Below are positions 46,079 to 54,069 of a DNA stretch of 64,000 bases, piece after piece; the stretch's first letter is position 1, and every line of letters begins with the position of its first letter. Origin of the DNA: JBBDIM01 sp040880405. Lineage in GTDB: Bacteria; Planctomycetota; Planctomycetia; Pirellulales; Pirellulaceae. The translations under genes were made by a program, and so were the position numbers. Below the pieces are notes generated by a model. That model saw only the letters and a list, made by a program, of their open reading frames with translations. It was not told where the DNA came from and ran no database searches. The DNA lies in contig JBBDIM010000177.1 in NCBI GenBank assembly GCA_040880405.1, forward strand, positions 11,829-75,828. The letters run 5' to 3'.

Positions 46079-47152
46079 ATGCAGCAATACCCGATGAACT
46101 TGCCCCGGATCGACACGGCGAAACTCCGAACATCGGTCGTCCGCGGCATCACCGCTACCGCGGTACTGCTGGCATTGGTCACCTCCGCTTGGGCACAAGA
46201 CAAAGGTGGGGCCAGCGGCACGATTCAGCCGACCGCCCACTTCGCCAAAATCTTGGCGGGCGAGGCACCGCACGACGTGCCCGATTTGTTCTCGATGGAA
46301 CAGCAGATCAAGACCGTCACCAAAGAGGCTCTGGCGGCCACGGTTGGTGTGATGGTCGGGTCGGCCCAAGGTTCCGGGGTGATTATCAGCGAAGATGGCT
46401 GGGTGCTGACCGCGGCCCATGTGATTGGGGCCCCGGACCGGGACGTGACGCTAGTGCTGAACGATGGTCGCCGCGTGAAAGGAAAAACCCGCGGTTCCGA
46501 CCGCGTGATGGACTCTGGGCTGATTCAAATCACCACGCCCGGTAAGTATCCGTACCTCAAAACCCGCCGCGCCAGCGAGATGAAGGATGGCGAGTGGGTT
46601 TTGGTAACCGGGCACGCCGGCGGAATCGAACGAGGCCGCCCCCCCGCATTAAGACTAGGCCGCGTGCTGATCAATCGGGCCGATGTCGTGGAAACCGACG
46701 CGGTGCTGGTGGGTGGCGATAGTGGCGGCCCCTTGCTCGATATCTGGGGCAATGTCGTCGGTATCAACAGCCGGATCGGCAACCGGATCACGGCCAACAT
46801 GCATGTCCCAACCGACGCCTACTTGGACCAGATGGATTGGCTCAAGGACTCGGTCGCTTGGGGTCGGCTCCCCGGCACACGCCCTTATGTCGGCGTGAAA
46901 TGCGATGTCGACGGCAACACGCCGCTGATCGTCGAAGTCACGCCGCAGTCACCGGCCGAAGAGGCGGGGCTCCGCGAGGGTGACACCATTGTCTCTTTCA
47001 GCGGGCGTAAGGTGCGGACTTTTGACGACCTTAAACTGCTTGTGAATCAATTCTCTCCGGGGGATCGCGTCGGACTGGAAGCACGCCGCGCCGGGGGAGA
47101 GCTTGTGAAGGTACAGTTCGTTATCAAGGATCGACGCGAACTCGAAGATTAG
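46079..47152 (+). CDS. HtrA/DegP-type serine protease with one PDZ domain (active)
   Basis: 357 aa. Signal peptide to about residue 39 (TATAVLLALVTSAWA). Trypsin-like S1C domain about 75-250 with the catalytic triad: His114 in VLTAAHVIG, Asp145 in VMDSGLIQI, and Ser215 in GGDSGGPLL. PDZ domain about 265-345 (VEVTPQSPAEEAGLREGDTI). It should act in the periplasm as an envelope protease or chaperone for damaged proteins. Rightward, 134 bases before its inactive paralogue, so the two may share a transcript. ATG 46079 (MQQYPMNLP). Confidence 0.9.
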   Translation: MQQYPMNLPRIDTAKLRTSVVRGITATAVLLALVTSAWAQDKGGASGTIQPTAHFAKILAGEAPHDVPDLFSMEQQIKTVTKEALAATVGVMVGSAQGSGVIISEDGWVLTAAHVIGAPDRDVTLVLNDGRRVKGKTRGSDRVMDSGLIQITTPGKYPYLKTRRASEMKDGEWVLVTGHAGGIERGRPPALRLGRVLINRADVVETDAVLVGGDSGGPLLDIWGNVVGINSRIGNRITANMHVPTDAYLDQMDWLKDSVAWGRLPGTRPYVGVKCDVDGNTPLIVEVTPQSPAEEAGLREGDTIVSFSGRKVRTFDDLKLLVNQFSPGDRVGLEARRAGGELVKVQFVIKDRRELED

Positions 47153-47286
47153 GAACCCTTAACATAACCTCACTCATCGGCTGATTGCCTCGGGGAAATC
47201 GCTGATGGTTGGAGTTAAGTTAGGCACACTAAATCCCCCAGGGTGTGGTCAAGATAGCTTGCCCCGCCCATTCAGGAGTGAACGCG

Positions 47287-48423
47287 ATGCCCGCTCGGTC
47301 CTTAACGATCGGTCGCCCTAGTGCGACTTGGTCCCTGTCGACCTGTACCCCTTTAATTCCGATCCTGTTATTCCTGGTTTGTCTGACCCTTTGCCCTTCG
47401 CCGGCATGGTCGCAGGTCAACGATGGAATCGCGACGCGGTTCATGAAACGCGTCAATCAGCGGACCAGTCATCAGGTGTTGACAGCGTTCCATCCGATCG
47501 TTGAAAAAACCCGCTCCGCGACGGTGGAGATCCAGCGAGACGGCAAACGTCGCGCGATGGGTGTGATCGTCGACGCCGATGGCTGGGTGATTACCAAGGC
47601 GAGCTTGGTGAACTACCACTCCGCCGACGCCCCCCTGCTCTGCAAGCTTTCCACCGGCAAAACGCTGGAAGGACAAGTAATTACCGTCGATAAGAAAGCG
47701 GACTTGGCGATGGTGAAAATCGCCGGGGCCAATCTGCCGGTGGCGACTTTCGCCGATTCACGGAACCCTGATGTCGGCAGCTTGCTGGCCACCGTAGGTC
47801 ACTCTGAGGATCCGCTGGCGATCGGTGTCTACAGCCTTTCCCCGCGTGAGATCAAGCTCAAGCAGGCGATGCTGGGAGTCAACCTCTCGCAAAATCCTGG
47901 CCCGGCCTTGGTCGACGCGGTCGTGGAATCGAGCGCCGCCGCCAAGGCGGGAGTCACCGCGAGCGACATCATCCGCAAGGTGAACGAGGAGTCGATCGAC
48001 ACCAGCAACAAGCTGATCGAGACGATCCGCCAATACCAACCAGGCGACCTGCTGCGGCTCTCCGTTGAGCGAAACGACAAAACGATCGACCTAGAGGTCA
48101 CCCTGGGCGAGTGGATCGCCGGCCCGCAAGCGGCTCGGCATGAGTTCCAGAATCACCTGGGGGGAGAGCTCAGCACACGTCGCAGCGGTTTCGCGGCGGT
48201 CTTCCAGCACGACTCCTACATCCAACCGGCCGACTGTGGCAGCCCGATTGTCAACCTGAAGGGTGAGGTCGTCGGATTGAACATCGCCCGCGCCGGACGC
48301 GTGGCGACTTTCGCTCTGCCGGTCAGCACTTTAACCGAGACGATCAACCGACTAAAATCGGAGGCGACGCAATTGCTTCAGGACTCAGACCAATCGTCGG
48401 TCGTTTCCACCTCCCGTCCTTAA
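47287..48423 (+). CDS. Catalytically dead HtrA-like protein with internal PDZ
   Basis: 378 aa, signal peptide to about residue 42. Protease fold is recognisable: VIVDADGWVITKASLVNY aligns with the His motif but Ser106 replaces His; ADLAMVKI keeps the Asp (139); the Ser motif (GDSGGP) reads ADCGSP with Cys317. A PDZ domain (VNLSQNPGPALVDAVVESSA to about 272) is inserted between the Asp and the nucleophile regions, whereas in normal HtrA it follows the protease domain. It probably binds substrate or its active neighbour without cleaving. ATG 47287 has AGGAG upstream. Cys317 might still be a nucleophile, but His is gone. Confidence 0.8.
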   Translation: MPARSLTIGRPSATWSLSTCTPLIPILLFLVCLTLCPSPAWSQVNDGIATRFMKRVNQRTSHQVLTAFHPIVEKTRSATVEIQRDGKRRAMGVIVDADGWVITKASLVNYHSADAPLLCKLSTGKTLEGQVITVDKKADLAMVKIAGANLPVATFADSRNPDVGSLLATVGHSEDPLAIGVYSLSPREIKLKQAMLGVNLSQNPGPALVDAVVESSAAAKAGVTASDIIRKVNEESIDTSNKLIETIRQYQPGDLLRLSVERNDKTIDLEVTLGEWIAGPQAARHEFQNHLGGELSTRRSGFAAVFQHDSYIQPADCGSPIVNLKGEVVGLNIARAGRVATFALPVSTLTETINRLKSEATQLLQDSDQSSVVSTSRP

Positions 48424-48472
48424 CCCCGTCCATAGAATCGGCGAGCGGCGGTCCATCCGCCGAGAACCCTAG

Positions 48473-48748
48473 ATGTCCGACCAACGACAGCAGCTAAATT
48501 CCAGTATCCTGGAACTGAGAAAAGAACTCGCCGAGAACGAGCACCTCGATCCAGCCACGCGCGAGCGACTGAGAGGGGCGATCGAGACCCTGGAAGATGC
48601 CCTTATTCATGAAGATGAGGAGACCTTGCAGCACCCCTCCCTGACGGAAACATTCCGCTCGACCGCGGAAGACTTTGAGGACTCGCACCCCACATTGACC
48701 CGGATCGTCGGCAACTTGGCCGATATCCTGGCCAATAGCGGGTTGTAA
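48473..48748 (+). CDS. DUF4404 family protein
   Basis: 91 aa, acidic, two helices and no signal. NSSILELRKELAENEHLDPA and FRSTAEDFEDSHPTLTRIVG, followed by NLADILANSGL, match the DUF4404 family (small proteins of unknown function). Starts 50 bases after the dead HtrA protein and is followed by a terminator, so the three rightward genes may form one operon. Confidence 0.8.
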   Translation: MSDQRQQLNSSILELRKELAENEHLDPATRERLRGAIETLEDALIHEDEETLQHPSLTETFRSTAEDFEDSHPTLTRIVGNLADILANSGL

Positions 48749-48809
48749 ACACTGCGTCGCTCTAAACACTGCGGCGTTCGTCGCTAAACTCCGATTCACC
48801 CAACACATA

Positions 48810-48844
48810 AAGCCCGCGATGGATCATTCCACCGCGGGCTTTTT
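48810..48844 (+). terminator. Intrinsic terminator after DUF4404 gene
   Basis: Stem AAGCCCGCG (48810-48818) and its complement at 48833-48841, 14-base loop, T's to 48844. Likely ends the HtrA / HtrA-like / DUF4404 transcript. Confidence 0.8.
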
Positions 48845-48870
48845 CTATGGTTTGGATCCGCCTTGGTGGC

Positions 48871-50139
48871 TTATCTGGCCTTGCCACCGACTGAGATCAA
48901 GTGATGGCTCGTCCGCAAATACAACACGCCACCGGAGATGGCCGGGGTGGCTTCGCTCGATTCCCCCAGCGGCATCCGAGCCAATTGCTTTAGTTCCGGC
49001 GTCGCGGACAGGACAACAAAGTCCCCTTCCTCCGAAATACAGCAGATCCGATCGCCAATCCGAACCGGCGACCCATAATAGTTTCCGCCGACGCGCTGTC
49101 GCCCCAACACTTCGCCTGACTCGGTATCGACGCAGCTTACGATCCCCTTGTCGTACCACAGAAAGGCGAGCTTACCGTAGCCAACCGAGGTCGGGACGTA
49201 GGGTGCCTGCCGGTCCACCTTGAAAGCCATGGCCGGAGGCGACTTCAACGGATCGACCGCGACCACATAGTTCCCGCCTCCCCCCGAACCGACTGAACCG
49301 AAAATCAACCCGTTGATGACCACCGAGGAAGAGACGCTTCGCTTGTCGAACAACTGGGTCGCCCAGACTTCTTTGCCGGTCTCCGGATCGTGGGCGGCGA
49401 TGCCATGGGCCGAAGAGTTGCAGATAATCAAGTCCTTGCCTTGGGGATCGGTGTAAATGCAAGGTGCCGAATAAGCGGCGACATCATTTTCTCGCGGGGT
49501 ACGCCAACGCTCTTCACCTGTTTTGCGGTCGACCGCCAGCAGGAAGCTTTCCGCCTGTTCTCCCCCTGCGGCCGACTCCGCGTCTTTGTGGACCATGTGC
49601 GATAGGATCACCATGTCCTTGTAAATGATCGGCGAGGCACCGAAACCATGCTGGCTGACCCAGGGCCCCAGGTCCAGGTTCCACGATTCATCGCCATCGT
49701 GACTATAAGCGACCAGCGAGGTACGGCTCGGTTGCGACCACGCGATGTAAACGTGATCCTCATCGACCGCCGGGGTGCAAGAAGCGTAGCTGCTTTTGGA
49801 ATGCAATTTGTGCGCGACGCCCTGGTACTGTTTCTCCCAGAGAATCTTTCCGCTGGTCGTCTCGATGGCCATCAAGGAGATTTTCGCCGAGTCCTGATTG
49901 GCGCACATGAGAAACGCCTTGTTTCCCCAGATCACTGGCGAGGAGTGGCCACCCCCAGGTAGCTTGATCCGCCAGTTGTAATCCGCCTCGGTGAACTCCA
50001 GCGGAATGGTGGTCGCTTCGGAGATTCCGCTCCCGTTGGGTCCACGGAATCGGGTCCAATCGTTCGCCACGACCGGGCTCAACCATCCGGAAAGTGGCAA
50101 ACCGAGCAGCAAGGCCAGGCAACAAACGCGATTTAACAT
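48871..50139 (-). CDS. Exported PQQ-like beta-propeller protein
   Basis: 422 aa. Signal peptide at 1-24 (LNRVCCLALLLGLPLSGWLS). WTRFRGPNGSGIS near the N-terminus is a planctomycete hallmark of outer-surface quinoprotein-like proteins. It contains PQQ-like beta-propeller blades with repeated TGKxLW-type motifs (TTSGKILWEKQY, KTGEERWRTPRE, ETGKEVWATQLF, ESGEVLGRQRVG). No catalytic residues of a true PQQ dehydrogenase identified. ATG 50139 begins the signal peptide; the upstream extension to 50238 is not protein-like. Role unknown. Confidence 0.85.
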   Translation of the reverse strand: MLNRVCCLALLLGLPLSGWLSPVVANDWTRFRGPNGSGISEATTIPLEFTEADYNWRIKLPGGGHSSPVIWGNKAFLMCANQDSAKISLMAIETTSGKILWEKQYQGVAHKLHSKSSYASCTPAVDEDHVYIAWSQPSRTSLVAYSHDGDESWNLDLGPWVSQHGFGASPIIYKDMVILSHMVHKDAESAAGGEQAESFLLAVDRKTGEERWRTPRENDVAAYSAPCIYTDPQGKDLIICNSSAHGIAAHDPETGKEVWATQLFDKRSVSSSVVINGLIFGSVGSGGGGNYVVAVDPLKSPPAMAFKVDRQAPYVPTSVGYGKLAFLWYDKGIVSCVDTESGEVLGRQRVGGNYYGSPVRIGDRICCISEEGDFVVLSATPELKQLARMPLGESSEATPAISGGVLYLRTSHHLISVGGKAR

Positions 50140-50371
50140 TCGACCACCATCTGCGGGAGGAAAGTTGGGGAGGGGCGTACGAGAGGAATTCCAGCGAGGG
50201 GAGAAACAGCGCGGCGTCTTCCCACGAAGGCCCCTCACAGACGACTCAGGCGCAACATTCGCCCGATCGAACCATCATACGCCACCACTGGCAGGACCGG
50301 TTTCGCATCGCCACGACAGGGAAAAATCCAACGACTCGGCGTAACGAAAAAACCAATTTACCCGATGGTAA

Positions 50372-51448
50372 TCATTTCTGGACCAGGTTTCCACGTTCCC
50401 GCCGAGAATTATCGGTTCGGGGGGCAGCGAGCCAGTGGGGCGGGTTGAGGGGGGTTCGCTGGCTGAAATCCTCAACCCACGCGACCACGCGTTGATCCAT
50501 CCAGCGGCGATCCGGCACTACTTTCCGCCGCGTGAGGAAACCGAGATGGCCTCCATTGGCGGTAATCTGGATCTCCGTATCGCTGGCAACTTTATGATGG
50601 CTGTAGATATCGACGGGGACCACGCTATCGTCAGCGGCCGCCAGAATAAAGGTCGGAACCTGGATTTGGGCCAGCAGCGGTCCACTGCTGGCGCGATGAT
50701 AGTAATCGTCGACTGACTCAAAACCACACCGGGGCGCGGTAAAGAGGGTGTCGAATTCATGAATCGAATTCAACCGCCGTGGGAATTCACACGGAGTCAA
50801 CTCCGGGAAAATCGCCTGTCGCCGCCGGACATGGGAAACCAACCGGCGAACGAAATCGCGATCGTACAGCCGGTTGACCCCCCGCGACATGTTTTTGCAG
50901 CAATATTTTAGGTCGATCGGGGGCGCGACCGCCACGACGCTATCGAGCCTCGCGGTGGGCGTGCTACCGTACTCACCCGCCAGCTTCAGGACGATGTTCC
51001 CACCCATGGAGAATCCCATCAGGGTGGTCGGCGATTGGGGGCAAAGCTTCGCCACGAACCGCATCACCGCGTCGATATCCTCGCTACAGCCCGCATGAAA
51101 TGGGCGTTTGGCCAATCGGCCACCTGCCCCGCAGCCGCGGAGGTCGACCCGAAAGGTGCGATAGCCCCGCTGCTTTAGCTTGGCGGAGATCCGAACCAGA
51201 TAGCCGCTCAAATGGCTGCCACCCAGGCCATGGACCATCACCACGACCCGATCTCCCGGGACCCAGCAGCCAGGGCAGTCGTCGTGAATGACCATTTGGT
51301 CGCCATCGTCCAGCAGCACGACGTGCGGCTGAGCCGAATAAGCCAAGTCCGCGCCGGACCAATACGCGGCGACAACCGTCTGCAGGTGCGAACTTCGCAG
51401 CAGCGGATGCGGAAGAAATTCAGTATGAAAACGCGAGAATCCAGCCAT
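50372..51448 (-). CDS. Alpha/beta hydrolase, YheT-like
   Basis: 358 aa. Begins FLPHPLLRSSHLQTV, a family start for YheT/EMB8-type hydrolases. Oxyanion region VMVHGLGGSHLSGY, nucleophile elbow GFSMGGN with Ser near 146, the late Asp in AAADDSVVPVD and His in NGGHLGFL, giving a complete triad. No signal peptide. Catalyses hydrolysis of an unknown ester or amide. Read leftward; it lies between the sigma54 activator and the propeller gene with 61-base and 232-base gaps. Confidence 0.88.
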   Translation of the reverse strand: MAGFSRFHTEFLPHPLLRSSHLQTVVAAYWSGADLAYSAQPHVVLLDDGDQMVIHDDCPGCWVPGDRVVVMVHGLGGSHLSGYLVRISAKLKQRGYRTFRVDLRGCGAGGRLAKRPFHAGCSEDIDAVMRFVAKLCPQSPTTLMGFSMGGNIVLKLAGEYGSTPTARLDSVVAVAPPIDLKYCCKNMSRGVNRLYDRDFVRRLVSHVRRRQAIFPELTPCEFPRRLNSIHEFDTLFTAPRCGFESVDDYYHRASSGPLLAQIQVPTFILAAADDSVVPVDIYSHHKVASDTEIQITANGGHLGFLTRRKVVPDRRWMDQRVVAWVEDFSQRTPLNPPHWLAAPRTDNSRRERGNLVQK

Positions 51449-51509
51449 GTTTGTTTAAAGTACCGCGATTAAACGCCCTCTCCGCCACTGCGAACCTATG
51501 CGGAGTCAA

Positions 51510-53348
51510 CTAACGTTGAATCTGATATTCCTCGATCTTGCGATACAGGGTCGCCCGACTCGTACCGAGCAATTTTACGGTCTCCGGAATGTTACCTCCA
51601 GTCTTCGCCAAGGCTTCTTCGATTAACTTCTTCTCCCAGAAGTCAAACCGTAACGATTCCGGCTCGCCCAGACCTGCATCTCGCAGGCCGAGGTCGTGTG
51701 CCTCGATCGTGTCCCCCTCGGCCAAAACCACGGCGCTATCAATCACATTTCGTAATTGACGCACGTTCCCAGGCCACTGATATCCGAGCAATTTCCTTTT
51801 TGCCGCGGGCGAAATCTTCAGCATCGGTCGACCATGTTGTTTCCGGAAGTGATCCAGGAAATGGTCGGCCAGCATTTCGACATCTTCGCCGCGATCCCGT
51901 AAAGGTGGAATATATAACTCAAAGACCGTTAAGCGATAGTACAAATCTTCACGAAATCGTTTTTCCCGCACAAACTCCGCTAGATCTCGGTTGGTCGCGG
52001 CAATCACGCGGACGTCGACACTTACCTCTTTGGTCGCCCCGAGAGGCAAAAAAGGATGCCCCTCCAAGATTCGCAGCAGCTTCGCCTGGCCATCAAGCGT
52101 CATCTCTCCCACTTCATCCAGAAACAGGGTCCCGGTATCCGCCTGCTGGAAAAATCCGACATGGTCCGCATCGGCCCCTGTAAACGCGCCCTTACGGTGC
52201 CCGAAGAGTTGGCTCTCCATCAGGTTCTCCGGAATCGCCGCGCAGTTGACACTCAGCAGCGGTTGATCCGCGCGGCTTGAGGCCTTGTGCAGGGCCCTTG
52301 CTACCAGTTCCTTACCCGAGCCGCTCTCGCCGCGGACCAGGACACAACCGCCCGCTTTCGCGATTCGAGTTATTTTTTGCTTCAACTCTCCCATCGGTGA
52401 GCTGTTACCGATTAGTTCATCGAACGCGGCCGATTTATCGACCAAGCGCTGATATCCGGCCTGAAGCTGGGCCACTTCCCAAGCGCGAAGGAGCCGAATC
52501 GCCAGAATGTTGCAGGCGGAGATCGCGAAATCGAGGTCGTTCTGCCAAAATCGCTCTCGTTCGCGATAAAGATGAATCGCGCCGAAGGTGGTCGACTTGC
52601 TCATCAACGGGACACAAATCGCATCCGCGAAGTGGGTTAGCTTCGCGCTCTCTTCCGACTGGGCCTCGTTCGCGATCCAGATGGCGTGTCCCTGACTGCA
52701 GACGATCTCGGTTAACGATTCGCTCAGCGGTGCCAATCCTTCGGCATCGGCCGGCACAATCCGCTTCGCCTTCAGTTTGCCATCCTCTCCTAGCCACAAA
52801 AAGCCGGCCATTGCCGCGTGCGTTTGGTCCCGGAGCAGATCGAGCGTGATATCGATAATCTCGCTCGGGTCGTCCTCACCCAAGAGCCGGATGGCGAACT
52901 GGTGGAGCAGAATGAGCCGCTGGGCCTGCTGGTAATCCTTCAATTCACGCAGCGCGATCAGATTGGTGTCTTTGGGATTGATCGGGAAATCGCGGACGAT
53001 CGTCTGGGTGACGCTGCTAGCAAAGGCGTCGTGCGAGGTGGGGGGCTGGGCGCTGCAATTGAAGGTGAACTCCGTGTCGCCGAACCGCAGGCGCATCCCA
53101 TCCGTAAGCCGTATCCGAGTGATCTGCTCATCCTCGGCATAACTCCCATTGCGACTCTCCCGATCCTCCAGCCACCACGCCCCCTCTTGGTGGGACACCA
53201 CCGCATGGACGCGCGAACAAAGTGGATCGGTCAAGGTGACATCACACTCCAGCCCCCGGCCGATCAGCGTCTCATGAGACTCATCGAGCTGGAAGTTGGT
53301 CCCCGGTCCGCCGCCGGACAGCATTTTTAGGTAACTATAGATGGCCAT
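51510..53348 (-). CDS. Sigma-54-dependent activator with FHA and GAF domains
   Basis: 612 aa. FHA domain at 1-105 (IGRGLECDVTLTDPLCSRVH, ESRNGSY), which binds phosphothreonine; GAF-like domain about 140-310; AAA+ sigma54-interaction domain about 325-545 with Walker A GESGSGKE, the GAFTGA loop, and Walker B GTLFLDEVGEM; Fis-type helix-turn-helix at the C-terminus (GTSRATLYRKIEEYQ). It couples a phosphoprotein signal to RpoN-dependent transcription. The kinase at 30033 could be an upstream partner, but that is speculation. ATG 53348 follows AAGG. Confidence 0.92.
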   Translation of the reverse strand: MAIYSYLKMLSGGGPGTNFQLDESHETLIGRGLECDVTLTDPLCSRVHAVVSHQEGAWWLEDRESRNGSYAEDEQITRIRLTDGMRLRFGDTEFTFNCSAQPPTSHDAFASSVTQTIVRDFPINPKDTNLIALRELKDYQQAQRLILLHQFAIRLLGEDDPSEIIDITLDLLRDQTHAAMAGFLWLGEDGKLKAKRIVPADAEGLAPLSESLTEIVCSQGHAIWIANEAQSEESAKLTHFADAICVPLMSKSTTFGAIHLYRERERFWQNDLDFAISACNILAIRLLRAWEVAQLQAGYQRLVDKSAAFDELIGNSSPMGELKQKITRIAKAGGCVLVRGESGSGKELVARALHKASSRADQPLLSVNCAAIPENLMESQLFGHRKGAFTGADADHVGFFQQADTGTLFLDEVGEMTLDGQAKLLRILEGHPFLPLGATKEVSVDVRVIAATNRDLAEFVREKRFREDLYYRLTVFELYIPPLRDRGEDVEMLADHFLDHFRKQHGRPMLKISPAAKRKLLGYQWPGNVRQLRNVIDSAVVLAEGDTIEAHDLGLRDAGLGEPESLRFDFWEKKLIEEALAKTGGNIPETVKLLGTSRATLYRKIEEYQIQR

Positions 53349-53559
53349 TAACCTTAGGACCGGTCGCGAAATACTCCTTGAACATACCGAGGCGATTTTG
53401 GCCGACCCGATATCCCTCTACCACATTTCATCTTATGTCAGATATGCGGGGGGAATCCAGATACCCAAGCCAATTCCACAAGCTGAAGGTCGATTCAGCC
53501 CACCCCCAACCCGCAGCTCTCCCACGGTCTTGCGACCGTAGCTACCGCAAGATTTCGTC

Positions 53560-53592
53560 GTAGCCACGCTTGCAAAAGCGTGGGGGAACTGC
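53560..53592. repeat. Hairpin repeat, second copy
   Basis: GTAGCCACGCTTGCAAAAGC plus GTGGGGGAACTGC, the same unit as at 43479-43512 in reverse orientation. The palindrome core (CACGCTT/AAGCGTG) is intact. Confidence 0.65.
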
Positions 53593-53967
53593 AAATATTC
53601 GCACGACGATACCGGGTCTACCCTGGCCCCGCCCCAAACTACCGGGATTGCCAACAAGGAAACACTTTCACCAGCCCACCTACGGGCAGGGTCGGGGACA
53701 ATTTGATTAGCCGCCAAAGTAATCTTGGCCCTCGGAGGCTAGGCGGTCCGATAACCGATGTTGCCCCTTGCGGTAACTACCGTTTGCGGCAACCCTCAAA
53801 GTTCCCCCGCCCCTTCCTTGAAAAATGCCTTGCGGGTTCGAATCGCCCCCTTGATCGATCGATTGCCCCAGTCACCGTAAAAGTTTTCAATCTTGCGAGA
53901 TCACTTCCCCCCCAAACTCCATTCCGCGGCGAACCAAATAGCCCAGCGACTGGCGAAATTTCGTCAC

Positions 53968-53996
53968 TTGAGTGAGGTGCGGCATAGCGGTACGAT
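53968..53996 (+). promoter_or_regulatory. Candidate sigma70 promoter of the C-terminal protease gene
   Basis: -35 TTGAGT (53968-53973), 17-base spacer, -10 TACGAT (53991-53996); 73 bases before ATG 54070. Confidence 0.45.
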
Positions 53997-54069
53997 AAAC
54001 CATAACCCCTCCAGCTTGTCTATTCGCGAAATACCCGCGGACCTTCACGGATCCTGATAAGGAACTCCC

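Larger units (their letters stand above)
53349..54069. other. Long gene-free stretch with repeat and promoter
   Basis: 721 bases between the divergent sigma54 activator and the C-terminal protease. No ORF of interest on either strand. It contains the hairpin repeat at 53560-53592 and a promoter for the protease at 53968-53996. Divergent promoters are expected. Confidence 0.5.
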
